NCBI GenBank assembly: GCA_002372505.1
Contig: DFGY01000027.1
Location: 1 to 7,596, forward strand
DNA: 7,596 nt
Source of the DNA: Firmicutes bacterium UBA3738
GTDB taxonomy: Bacteria; Bacillota; Clostridia; Peptostreptococcales; Anaerovoracaceae
Direction of reading: 5' to 3'
In this document: positions 1 to 5,819 of the stretch, one piece after another
Position numbering within the stretch: the first letter of the stretch is position 1
Layout of the letters: every line of letters starts with the position of its first letter
Made by a program: the position numbers and the translations under genes
The notes under the pieces: generated by a model
Databases searched by the model: none
Told to the model about the DNA's origin: nothing
Seen by the model: only the letters and a program-made list of their open reading frames with translations

Positions 1-690
1 GAATTCAAGTTCCATCTGCTCAAATTCTCTCGTTCTGAATGTAAAGTTACCCGGAGTAATCTCATTTCTGAAGGACTTACCAATCTGAGCTATACCGAAA
101 GGAATCTTCTTTCTTGAAGTCCTCTGTACATTCATGAAGTTTACAAAAATACCCTGGGCCGTCTCAGGACGAAGGAATATTTCAGCCTTTGCGTCTTCCG
201 TTACACCCTGGAATGTCTTAAACATCAGGTTGAACTGTCTGATGGAAGTAAAATCGCTCTTGCCGCAGGAAGGACATGCAACCTTGTGCTCTTTGATGTA
301 ATCTTCCATCTGCTCGTTTGTCCAGCCGTCCACTACCTGGACTTCCTCTCCGGACTCCTGCATATGGTCTTCAATAAGCTTGTCGGCGCGGAATCTTTCT
401 TTACATGCCTTGCAGTCAATTAAAGGATCCGAGAATCCCCCAACGTGACCGGAGGCTACCCATGTCTGTGGGTTCATGAGAATTGCCGCATCAAGTCCTA
501 CGTTGTACTTGCATTCCTGTACGAATTTCTTCCACCATGCCTTCTTTACGTTGTTTTTGAATTCAACGCCTACAGGACCGTAATCCCAGGTGTTTGCAAG
601 GCCCCCGTATATTTCAGAACCGGGAAATATAAAACCCCGGTTCTTTGCGAGAGCTACGATTTTTTCCATAGTTACATCGCTAGTCTTCAT
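1..690 (-). CDS. glyS: Glycyl-tRNA synthetase, N-terminal half (cut by window edge)
   Basis: Class II aminoacyl-tRNA synthetase that attaches glycine to tRNA-Gly in the cytoplasm. The 230 visible residues begin with the family-typical stretch KNRGFIFPGSEIYGGLANTW and carry RPETAQGIF near residue 174 and the motif 2 region with FRNE at 207-210 and EFEQMELEF at 222-230. CKAC (93-96) and CPSC (139-142) form a likely zinc-binding pair of knuckles. This is the single-chain alpha2 type, usually about 460 residues, so roughly half is missing off the left edge. I chose the ATG at 690 over the in-frame ATG at 669: it gives an N-terminus ending in TMEKIV like relatives, and purine-rich GAAGG (696-700) and AGAGGT (702-707) precede it, whereas nothing SD-like precedes 669. 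With this start it overlaps the upstream UBA gene by 11 bases, suggesting coupled translation. Confidence 0.95.
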   Translation of the reverse strand, partial: MKTSDVTMEKIVALAKNRGFIFPGSEIYGGLANTWDYGPVGVEFKNNVKKAWWKKFVQECKYNVGLDAAILMNPQTWVASGHVGGFSDPLIDCKACKERFRADKLIEDHMQESGEEVQVVDGWTNEQMEDYIKEHKVACPSCGKSDFTSIRQFNLMFKTFQGVTEDAKAEIFLRPETAQGIFVNFMNVQRTSRKKIPFGIAQIGKSFRNEITPGNFTFRTREFEQMELEF

Positions 691-1426
691 ATTCGCCTTC
701 TACCTCTTCCATTTCTTCAAAGTCTTTAGCGAATTCATCAGCCATCTTTTCGGCTTCATCTTCGCCTTCCTTCTTGAACATGCTCGCCTTTTCGGCTGCC
801 ATATCCTTTACATCACCGGCTTTGTCCATAACGTCCTCAGCCTTGTCCTTCATTTTCTCAAAGGTGTCGCTGCCCTGGACTTTGTCCTTCATTTCTTCGG
901 CCTTGTCCTTTACCTTTTCGAAGGTGTCGCTGTCCTGAACCTTGTCCTTTATATCCTGACTCTTTTCCTTTGCTGTTTCGAAAATGTCGGTTCCCTTTTC
1001 TCTTGCTTTGTCAAATGCGTCGTTTGCTCTGTCGCTAACATCTATAATTGTGCCGTCAGTTTTTACGACCTCTACCGTGCACTTAAACCCGAATGCTGCA
1101 ATGGCGCTGATGAGAATGCCGCCCGGTGCCAGTACTGTTGCAATAATACCTGCTGTAACAGGCAGATTGAGGAGCACTTCTCCGTCCGTCTTCTTAACGA
1201 CAATTCTTGAAACGTTGCCCTTGTTGACCAGCTCTTTTATCTGATCGGCTATGGCACCGCTCTGTTCGCTAATTGACTTTGAGCCTTTTGCATCCAGAGT
1301 CTCTTCAATGTTTATTATCGCATCCACAACGCTGCCATCTGCAGCTTCCAAGGCGTCCTTTGCCTCTTTGTAACTTACGCCGGTCCTATCTTTTACCAGT
1401 TCAATTTTTTCCAGTGTTACTTCCAT
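680..1426 (-). CDS. UBA/DUF4342-like protein with 20-residue C-terminal repeats
   Basis: Function unknown; 248 residues. Residues about 1-43 look like a UBA-type three-helix domain of the kind found at the N-terminus of EF-Ts (KIELVKDRTGVSYKEAKDAL). Residues about 55-125 resemble the DUF4342 domain, with a hydrophobic glycine-rich stretch at 89-114 that could be a buried beta-hairpin or a membrane-touching segment. The rest is highly charged: two near-identical 20-residue units (161-180, 181-200, each with DSDTFEK or GSDTFEK then KDKAE), a degenerate earlier unit (141-160), and an acidic tail rich in E and D. This part should form amphipathic helix or coiled coil, somewhat LEA-like. No signal peptide is seen. 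A strong AAGGAGGT (1433-1440) lies 6 bases before the ATG. It sits 16 bases after recO and overlaps glyS, so it is co-transcribed with repair and translation genes. Family assignment is from memory of the motifs; the role is open. Confidence 0.85.
   Translation of the reverse strand: MEVTLEKIELVKDRTGVSYKEAKDALEAADGSVVDAIINIEETLDAKGSKSISEQSGAIADQIKELVNKGNVSRIVVKKTDGEVLLNLPVTAGIIATVLAPGGILISAIAAFGFKCTVEVVKTDGTIIDVSDRANDAFDKAREKGTDIFETAKEKSQDIKDKVQDSDTFEKVKDKAEEMKDKVQGSDTFEKMKDKAEDVMDKAGDVKDMAAEKASMFKKEGEDEAEKMADEFAKDFEEMEEVEGEYED
827..1006 (-). repeat. Three-unit 60-bp tandem repeat inside the UBA/DUF4342-like gene
   Basis: Units occupy 827-886, 887-946 and 947-1006, coding for residues 181-200, 161-180 and 141-160. 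Aligning the 60-base block 841-900 with 901-960 by eye gives 46 identical positions of 60, including ten-base exact runs, so the DNA as well as the protein is repeated. The third unit is degenerate. The period is an exact multiple of three, so changes in copy number would keep the reading frame. Confidence 0.85.
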
Positions 1427-1442
1427 TGGTTTACCTCCTTAC

Positions 1443-2183
1443 TTATCCGGTTATAAAAGCTTCACTTTTTAATTCTCCAAAGTCCAGATGATACTTCGCA
1501 TGCTCAGTCATCATCTTCAGAGTCCTCTTTGCCACATCGTCTTCGAGAGCCAGATTTTTAAGACTCTCCAGAGGATGGGAAAGATAAAACTTCAATACAT
1601 TTATGATACCAAAATCAAATGGATAAATCAACGAATCATTGGTCGCCTTAAGACAATCTCCACATATTATTCCCCCGTCCTTTATACTGAAGAAGGCGGG
1701 CTGCTTTTCCTCGCCGCATCTTGTGCATATTTCAAGCTCCGGGAGGATCCCCACCTGCTTTAAGGCCTTTACCTCATATCCGAGGAGCAGAGTCTCGAAT
1801 TTCTTCTCCCTGGCCTCCATTTCACTGAGCAGATCAACGGTTAAATTGAAAAGTCCCGGTGCCGGCTCGTCGTCTGCCACCAGCTTGTCCGTAAGCTCCA
1901 GGGCGTAGGACGCATTCATGTATTTGTCAACGTCCTCTCCAATATGATAGAAACTGCGAATGGTCTCGGCGCTGTTTATATTAATATAATCGCCTTTTTT
2001 GAAAAACTGAAAGTTGGAATACGTGAAAGGACGAACGGCCAGGGCCTGCTTGCCTCTTCCCCGTTCGTTAAGCTGAGTGCCGGCGCTGATCTTCCCGAAT
2101 TTCTTCGTGAAAATGTATATCATCCTCCTGCCGCCGGCTATCTTTGTCTGTCTTAAAACTATTCCTTCAGATTCAGTAAACAT
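1443..2183 (-). CDS. recO: DNA repair protein RecO
   Basis: Recombination mediator that works with RecR to load RecA on SSB-coated single-stranded DNA and anneals complementary strands. The protein has 246 residues, normal for the family. The N-terminal part (about 1-80) fits the OB-fold with the typical opening EGIVLRQTKI and YIFTKKFGKIS; the middle and C-terminal part is helical and holds a four-cysteine zinc finger, CTRC at 153-156 and CGDC at 174-177. The ATG at 2183 lies 5 bases after the era stop codon and has only a poor ribosome binding site, so translation probably depends on ribosomes finishing era. The downstream UBA gene follows after 16 bases. Confidence 0.96.
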   Translation of the reverse strand: MFTESEGIVLRQTKIAGGRRMIYIFTKKFGKISAGTQLNERGRGKQALAVRPFTYSNFQFFKKGDYININSAETIRSFYHIGEDVDKYMNASYALELTDKLVADDEPAPGLFNLTVDLLSEMEAREKKFETLLLGYEVKALKQVGILPELEICTRCGEEKQPAFFSIKDGGIICGDCLKATNDSLIYPFDFGIINVLKFYLSHPLESLKNLALEDDVAKRTLKMMTEHAKYHLDFGELKSEAFITG

Positions 2184-2188
2184 TTTTC

Positions 2189-3079
2189 TTACTCATGATA
2201 TCCGAAATTGGACAGGGCAATGTCGGAATCCCGCCAGTTTTCCCTTATTTTCACCCAGGTCCTAAGATCCACCCTGCATCCCAGCAGAGCCTCTATTTCC
2301 TTGCGGGCAGACATTCCCACACCCTTCAAAGTGTGGCCTTCCTTGCCAATTATAATACCCTTGTGGGACTTTTTCTCACAGTAAATGCACACGCTGATTT
2401 CAGTGAGCTTCGGCCCTTCTCTGAAATCTTCAACCTCCACGGCAATTCCGTGAGGCACCTCCTCCTTCAGATAGAGAAGGAGCTTTTCCCTGACTATTTC
2501 ACTGACCAGGAATCTTACCGGATTGTCCGTCACCATGTCCTCAGGGAAGTAGGCCGGGCCTTCCTCCATATGACTCTTGGCCGCTTCAATTACATCATCT
2601 ATATTAGTTTTCTTTTTTGCGGATATTCCGATGATACCCTGGAAAATGCCCAGCTGGGTATACTCGTCGAAAATCTGTTTGTACTTGTCCGGGCCGAAGG
2701 TATCGATTTTGTTGATAATCAGGTACTTTGGAGTCTTTACATCCTTTAACTGCTCAACAATGAACTTGTCTCCCGGGCCACTTGATAGTTCGTCATCAAC
2801 AAGAAATAGTATTACGTCTACTTCTTCCAATGTTCCAAAGGCGCTGCCTGTCATGTATTCTCCCAGCTTGTTTCTCGGCTTGTGAATACCCGGCGTGTCA
2901 ATGAAGACCATCTGCACCTCATCATCTGTGTAGATACCTCGTATGCTGTTTCTTGTTGTCTGGGGCTTATCGGTGGTAATTGCAATCTTCTCACCTAAAA
3001 TAGCGTTGAGAAGAGTTGACTTGCCCACGTTTGGCCTTCCTATTATTCCTATGAATCCGCTTTTAAAGTTGTTGCTCAT
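2189..3079 (-). CDS. era: GTPase Era, 16S rRNA maturation factor
   Basis: Essential GTPase that binds the 3' end of 16S rRNA during small-subunit assembly. All GTPase boxes are visible: G1 GRPNVGKS (14-21), the switch I region with KPQTTRN (38-44), G3 DTPG (61-64), G4 NKID (123-126) and G5 SAK (153-155). The C-terminal KH RNA-binding domain carries GIIIGKEG at 241-248. Length 296 is standard. The ATG overlaps the cdd stop codon as ATGA, and AAGGGA at the end of cdd serves as its ribosome binding site, so the two are translationally coupled. It shares the operon with ybeY, which acts in the same rRNA maturation process. Confidence 0.98.
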   Translation of the reverse strand: MSNNFKSGFIGIIGRPNVGKSTLLNAILGEKIAITTDKPQTTRNSIRGIYTDDEVQMVFIDTPGIHKPRNKLGEYMTGSAFGTLEEVDVILFLVDDELSSGPGDKFIVEQLKDVKTPKYLIINKIDTFGPDKYKQIFDEYTQLGIFQGIIGISAKKKTNIDDVIEAAKSHMEEGPAYFPEDMVTDNPVRFLVSEIVREKLLLYLKEEVPHGIAVEVEDFREGPKLTEISVCIYCEKKSHKGIIIGKEGHTLKGVGMSARKEIEALLGCRVDLRTWVKIRENWRDSDIALSNFGYHE

Positions 3080-3453
3080 AATCTAAATCCCTTTGGTAAT
3101 AATTCGTTAAGTGTGTAGGCTTCTATATGCTCTGCATCTTCCCCGCTGATTACCGTCATTTCCGGTGAAAACTCATACATGAACTGTCTGCACACTCCGC
3201 AGGGCCATGCACTTCCCTCCTGGGAGCACACAGCTATTGCCTGAAATTCCCTATGGCCTGCGCCAATGGCCGCGCTCATGGCGCTGCGCTCGGCGCATAT
3301 TCCCGCAGGATAGCTGGAATTTTCAATATTTACGCCGGTGAATACTTCGCCGCTTTTAGTCAGCACTGCCGCCCCTACTTTAAAACCTGAATATGGAGCG
3401 TATGCGTTAATTAATGCCTGTGCGGCTCTTTTGTATAATTCTTTGTTGTCCAT
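3076..3453 (-). CDS. cdd: Cytidine deaminase
   Basis: Zinc enzyme that deaminates cytidine and deoxycytidine to uridine and deoxyuridine in pyrimidine salvage. With the start used here it has 125 residues, typical of the small tetrameric form. The active-site motif CAERS places the zinc ligand C53 and catalytic E55, and PCGVC supplies zinc ligands C85 and C88; three cysteine ligands are characteristic of the Firmicute type. The frame stays open further up to 3501, but ATG at 3453 gives the normal N-terminus (MDNKELYKRA), and AAAGGA at 3465-3470 lies 11 bases before it. The gap from ybeY is 25 bases and the stop overlaps the era start by 4 bases. Confidence 0.96.
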   Translation of the reverse strand: MDNKELYKRAAQALINAYAPYSGFKVGAAVLTKSGEVFTGVNIENSSYPAGICAERSAMSAAIGAGHREFQAIAVCSQEGSAWPCGVCRQFMYEFSPEMTVISGEDAEHIEAYTLNELLPKGFRL

Positions 3454-3478
3454 TGAATTCCCATTCCTTTGCATATAT

Positions 3479-3931
3479 TCAGCGCGGGAGCCCCAGCTCA
3501 TTCATTATTTCCTCTTCGGCTCCCCGCATTTCAGCCCTTTCATCTTCCTCCATGTGGTCGTAGCCCAGCAAATGCAACAGGCTGTGGACGAAGAGATATA
3601 TTATTTCCCGATCTTCACTGTGGCCGTATTCCTCCGTCTGCCTCTTGGCCTGTTCCACGTTTAGCACCACATCACCAAGGATAATTTCTCCTTCTTCCGG
3701 CAGATCATCTGTACTCTCAAACTGCGGGAACGACAAAACATCCGTAACCTTATCAATGTCACGGTACTGGGCGTTTAATTCCCTGATTTCCTCATCATCG
3801 ACGAAGGTAATGCTGATTTCAACATCCTCGGTCGGGACGCCTTCACGAGCAAGGGTGGCTGCAGCCGCCTTTTCCATAAGGTCTGAAAGATTCTCCGCTC
3901 TTCCTTCTTCTCCGCCAAATATTAGCTCCAT
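3479..3931 (-). CDS. ybeY: Endoribonuclease YbeY, rRNA maturation factor
   Basis: Metal-dependent single-strand endoribonuclease family involved in 16S rRNA 3'-end maturation and 70S ribosome quality control. The signature H-x3-H-x5-H is seen at residues 116, 120 and 126 (HSLLHLLGYDH). The conserved VTDVLSFP is at 62-69 and the GDVVLN segment at 86-91. Length 150 is normal. The ATG lies inside the last codons of phoH, a 10-base overlap, with GGGAG about 7 bases upstream, so it is coupled to phoH. The phoH-ybeY pairing is conserved widely in bacteria. Confidence 0.97.
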   Translation of the reverse strand: MELIFGGEEGRAENLSDLMEKAAAATLAREGVPTEDVEISITFVDDEEIRELNAQYRDIDKVTDVLSFPQFESTDDLPEEGEIILGDVVLNVEQAKRQTEEYGHSEDREIIYLFVHSLLHLLGYDHMEEDERAEMRGAEEEIMNELGLPR

Positions 3932-4899
3932 TCGTCGTCTCCCGGGTGATCTCTGTAATAGCGGTCGTAGGCGTTGATGATTTTCTTTACTATTCTGTGT
4001 CTTACAACGTCCACATCTTTGAGATGGCAGATTTCAATGTCGCTGACTCTGTCCAGGACTCTCACTGCCTCTACCAGTCCGGAGCGCTTGCCTCTTGGAA
4101 GGTCGATTTGGGTTACGTCGCCGGTAACTATCATTCTGGATTCGAAGCCCATACGGGTCAGGAACATTTTCATCTGTTCTCTGGTAGTGTTCTGAGCTTC
4201 GTCCAGTATAATGAAGGCGTTGTCCAATGTGCGGCCTCTCATGTAGGCAAGGGGAACTATTTCTATTACTTCCTTGTCCTTGAGGCGCATTGCCGTCTCT
4301 CTGCCAAGGACGTCGTAGAGTGCGTCGTACAGCGGTCTCAGATAGGGATCCACCTTATCCTGCAGGTCTCCGGGAAGGAATCCCAGTCTCTCACCTGCCT
4401 CAACTGCCGGTCTTGTGAGAATTATTTTCTGCACTTCCCTGCGCTTGTATGCCGACACTGCCATTGCCACGGCAATATAGGTCTTACCTGTACCTGCCGG
4501 ACCTATGCCGAAGACAACTTCCTTGTTTCTAATGGCATTGACATAGTTTTTCTGTCCCAAGGTCTTTGGACGCAGGGGCTTGCCCATATGGGTGTAGCAA
4601 ATTATGTCCTTTTCAATGTTGCTGTCGGTGTAGGACATACCCTTTTCCGTAAGGGTCATGACGTAGCCGATTTTCTGGGCATCCAGCTTTTCGCCGCTGC
4701 CTATAAGGGCGATGAGCTCGTTTATAACCTTCTCGGCCTTTTCAGTGTCGTCACCTTTCAGCACCAGCTCATTATCTCTTTGGATAATCTCTATTTTCAG
4801 CTGTTCCTGGAGCAACTTAAGATTGCTGTCCATGTTTCCGAACAGCTCGCTTCTGTCAAGATCATCTGCCAATCTTATTTTAATTGTATTACCTTCCAA
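3922..4899 (-). CDS. phoH: PhoH-family ATPase (PhoH/YbeZ type), TTG start
   Basis: Cytoplasmic P-loop ATPase associated with RNA metabolism; partner of YbeY in many genomes, though its exact biochemical role is not settled. The 325-residue protein has an N-terminal RNA-binding-like segment (about 4-70), then the PhoH ATPase domain: Walker A GPAGTGKT (133-140), LTRPAVEAGE (161-170), Walker B IILDEAQN (230-237), TGD (259-261) and a late arginine-rich VVRHRIV (298-304). An ATG exists at 4950 in the same frame, but that extension would be translated from a hairpin (4922-4952) and is not family-like. The TTG at 4897-4899 has GGAGGA 6 bases upstream and starts the protein at the right place. It overlaps ybeY by 10 bases. 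Confidence 0.95.
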   Translation of the reverse strand: MEGNTIKIRLADDLDRSELFGNMDSNLKLLQEQLKIEIIQRDNELVLKGDDTEKAEKVINELIALIGSGEKLDAQKIGYVMTLTEKGMSYTDSNIEKDIICYTHMGKPLRPKTLGQKNYVNAIRNKEVVFGIGPAGTGKTYIAVAMAVSAYKRREVQKIILTRPAVEAGERLGFLPGDLQDKVDPYLRPLYDALYDVLGRETAMRLKDKEVIEIVPLAYMRGRTLDNAFIILDEAQNTTREQMKMFLTRMGFESRMIVTGDVTQIDLPRGKRSGLVEAVRVLDRVSDIEICHLKDVDVVRHRIVKKIINAYDRYYRDHPGDDEWS

Positions 4900-4905
4900 A
4901 TAGTT

Positions 4906-4911
4906 TCCTCC
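4906..4911 (-). promoter_or_regulatory. Ribosome binding site deciding the phoH TTG start
   Basis: On the minus strand GGAGGA is followed by 6 bases and then TTG (4897-4899). No ATG in the phoH frame lies within reach of this site; the upstream ATG at 4950 lies before it and the next in-frame ATG is at 4833. This fixes the start as TTG. Confidence 0.85.
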
Positions 4912-4921
4912 GTTATTACAG

Positions 4922-4952
4922 AAATGACCCGGATATCGAACCCGGGTCACTT
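4922..4952 (-). terminator. Hairpin between rpsU and phoH (weak terminator or attenuator)
   Basis: In the minus-strand RNA, arms 4942-4952 and 4922-4932 form an 11-bp stem (core TGACCCGG with CCGGGTCA, plus one G-U and two A-U pairs) around a 9-base loop. It begins about 25 bases after the rpsU stop codon. The 3' arm runs into UUUCUGUAAU, so there is no long U-tract. Its place between a highly expressed ribosomal protein gene and the phoH operon fits partial termination or an RNA-stabilising 3' end for rpsU. The stem is seen directly; the function is inferred. Confidence 0.6.
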
Positions 4953-4976
4953 TGATTTCTAGTTTGTCCGATACGA

Positions 4977-5156
4977 TTAGTACCTTCTGGCCTTCTTTCT
5001 GGCCGCTTCGGACTTTTTCTTTTTTCTTACACTTGGTTTTTCATAGTGTTCGCGCTTTCTCAGCTCGCTCATAACGCCGTCGCGAGCGCAAGAACGCTTG
5101 AATCTCTTCAATGCACTTTCCAAGCTTTCGTTTTCTTTTACTATTACCTGTGCCAT
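4977..5156 (-). CDS. rpsU: Small ribosomal subunit protein S21 (bS21)
   Basis: Small basic protein of the 30S subunit, located near the anti-Shine-Dalgarno region of 16S rRNA and involved in initiation. Reading the minus strand from the ATG at 5156 gives 59 residues: MAQVIVKENESLESALKRFK, then a segment with SCARDGVMSELRKREHYEKP, then a lysine/arginine-rich tail ending in KKARRY. This is the complete family pattern. AGGAGGT (5166-5172) lies 9 bases before the start. The gene follows the HIT gene by 56 bases and has its own consensus promoter. Confidence 0.97.
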   Translation of the reverse strand: MAQVIVKENESLESALKRFKRSCARDGVMSELRKREHYEKPSVRKKKKSEAARKKARRY

Positions 5157-5203
5157 TCCGTCCTCACCTCCTGACGTTAAAAGATTTGCTAAGTAGCCTT
5201 GAC

Positions 5204-5233
5204 ATTATACTATCAACCTGGTGGCCATGTCAA
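5204..5233 (-). promoter_or_regulatory. Consensus sigma-A promoter of rpsU and probably the downstream operon
   Basis: On the minus strand a perfect -35 TTGACA (5228-5233) and a perfect -10 TATAAT (5204-5209) are separated by 18 bases. The -35 box lies within the codons for Lys-Leu-Thr near the end of the HIT gene, and the -10 box just past its stop codon. Transcription would start near 5197, giving a leader of about 40 bases that contains the strong rpsU ribosome binding site. Downstream genes down to glyS show no equally good promoter. Confidence 0.85.
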
Positions 5234-5554
5234 CTTTCTCTTTCCAAGAATGTGAATATGCAGGTGCATTACGGTCTGGAATCCGTCTTCACCGCAGTTT
5301 ATTACCACCCTGTAACCGTTCTCCAGTCCAAGCTCTGCAGCCACATCCTTGATCTTTGTCATCATGTAACCCAGCAGCTCACTATCCTCCTCAGTTACAT
5401 CATCTATGGATTCAATGTGTTTCTTTGGAATCATAAGCACATGAACCGGAGCCTGGGGATCCGCATCGTGGAAGCAGAAAATCTTATCATCTTCGTAAGC
5501 CACGTTAGCCGGAATCTCACCATCCTTAAGTTTACAGAAAATGCAATCGCTCAT
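5213..5554 (-). CDS. hinT: HIT-family nucleotide hydrolase, HinT type
   Basis: Histidine-triad protein; HinT members hydrolyse purine nucleoside phosphoramidates such as adenylyl-lysine conjugates. The 113-residue protein has the catalytic triad motif HLHIHIL at 97-103 (H97, H99, H101), the N-terminal CIFC pair (4-7) and PKKH (43-46) expected of a zinc site, and the HinT-type C-terminus ending in TWPPG. Length and ends are complete. AAGGAGG (5564-5570) is 9 bases before the ATG, and a recognisable promoter lies just upstream. A HIT gene directly before rpsU is, to my knowledge, a common arrangement in Clostridia. Its true substrate cannot be read from the sequence. Confidence 0.95.
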   Translation of the reverse strand: MSDCIFCKLKDGEIPANVAYEDDKIFCFHDADPQAPVHVLMIPKKHIESIDDVTEEDSELLGYMMTKIKDVAAELGLENGYRVVINCGEDGFQTVMHLHIHILGKRKLTWPPG

Positions 5555-5584
5555 ATTTAGATGCCTCCTTTCTCTTAATTACTG

Positions 5585-5613
5585 ATTGTAACAGTAGCAC
5601 CCCAATTTTGCAA
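5585..5613 (-). promoter_or_regulatory. Probable promoter of the HIT gene
   Basis: Minus-strand -10 box TACAAT (5585-5590) with an extended TG element (TGT at 5591-5593), a 17-base spacer and a -35 box TTGCAA (5608-5613, four of six consensus bases). The predicted start site near 5578 is close upstream of the ribosome binding site at 5564-5570, giving a short leader. The -35 box directly abuts the repeat element that begins at 5615. Confidence 0.65.
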
Positions 5614-5614
5614 C

Positions 5615-5709
5615 ATGACAAGGGGAAGCGTTTCACGGGCGTTTCACAGGGACAGGCTTTTTGTTGCACCAGAAAATGTAAGATGGCATGGGGACGGTTC
5701 TCTTGTCAT
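5615..5709. repeat. 95-bp REP/MITE-like inverted-repeat element
   Basis: The element is bounded by perfect 8-bp inverted repeats, ATGACAAG (5615-5622) and CTTGTCAT (5702-5709). Inside are two GGGACAGG/GGGGACGG modules (5649-5656, 5690-5697), a 9-base direct repeat GCGTTTCAC (5628-5636, 5639-5647), and two nested stems: TGCAACA/TGTTGCA (5609-5615 with 5662-5668) and a 9-bp stem 5680-5688 with 5704-5712. GGGGACGG next to TTCTCTTGTCA recalls short non-coding REP-like repeats I remember from many clostridial genomes, often linked to REP-associated tyrosine transposases. No transposase is present here. The structure is seen; the family link is recollection. Confidence 0.5.
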
Positions 5710-5760
5710 CTTCTGCCACTTATTGACATCCTAACATACAGACCTTGAATCAACACGAGG

Positions 5761-5793
5761 GGCCTGCGGATTCCACATTGGTTTCCGCAGGCC
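5761..5793 (-). terminator. Hairpin downstream of hcp, likely transcript end
   Basis: A perfect 10-bp GC-rich stem, GGCCTGCGGA (5761-5770) with TCCGCAGGCC (5784-5793), surrounds a 13-base loop and lies 26 bases after the hcp stop codon. In the minus direction it is followed by CCTCGTGTTGATTC rather than a U-tract, so it is not a textbook intrinsic terminator. It may end transcription inefficiently, or protect a 3' end. Confidence 0.55.
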
Positions 5794-5819
5794 ATCGCAG
5801 TTTCGCTTATAACTGTTTT

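Larger units (their letters stand above)
5571..5819. other. Non-coding gap between hcp and the HIT gene
   Basis: No credible gene lies in these 249 bases on either strand. They hold, from right to left, the hairpin behind hcp (5761-5793), about 50 bases with nothing recognisable (5713-5760), the REP-like element (5615-5709) and the HIT promoter. The separation supports hcp being a transcription unit independent of the HIT-rpsU-phoH group. Confidence 0.75.

Noticed and set aside
590..1210. Plus-strand open frame of 206 codons with hydrophobic, Phe/Leu-rich translation opposite the UBA gene.
   Set aside because: The F/L-rich pattern and periodicity come from reading the K/E/D-rich repeats backward. 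No start signal is present.
3454..3501. Longer cdd start giving 16 more residues.
   Set aside because: The extra residues overlap the ybeY end, are not seen in cytidine deaminases, and lack a ribosome binding site; ATG at 3453 fits the family.
4922..4953. tRNA T-arm look-alike: GGGTTCGATATCC in the rpsU-phoH gap.
   Set aside because: The loop lacks the canonical C61 after a seven-base TTCRANY loop, and no acceptor, D or anticodon arms can be built because rpsU coding sequence lies directly before it. It is simply the loop of the symmetrical hairpin.
3946..4962. A long plus-strand open frame of 338 codons opposite phoH.
   Set aside because: It mirrors the highly conserved PhoH frame on the other strand, has no ribosome binding site and its translation, rich in Cys, His and Val, resembles no family I know. 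It is a codon-usage shadow.
5628..5647. Direct repeat GCGTTTCAC twice as a possible CRISPR or iteron start.
   Set aside because: Only two 9-base copies 11 bases apart; no array, no spacer structure and no replication gene nearby. It is treated as part of the REP-like element.
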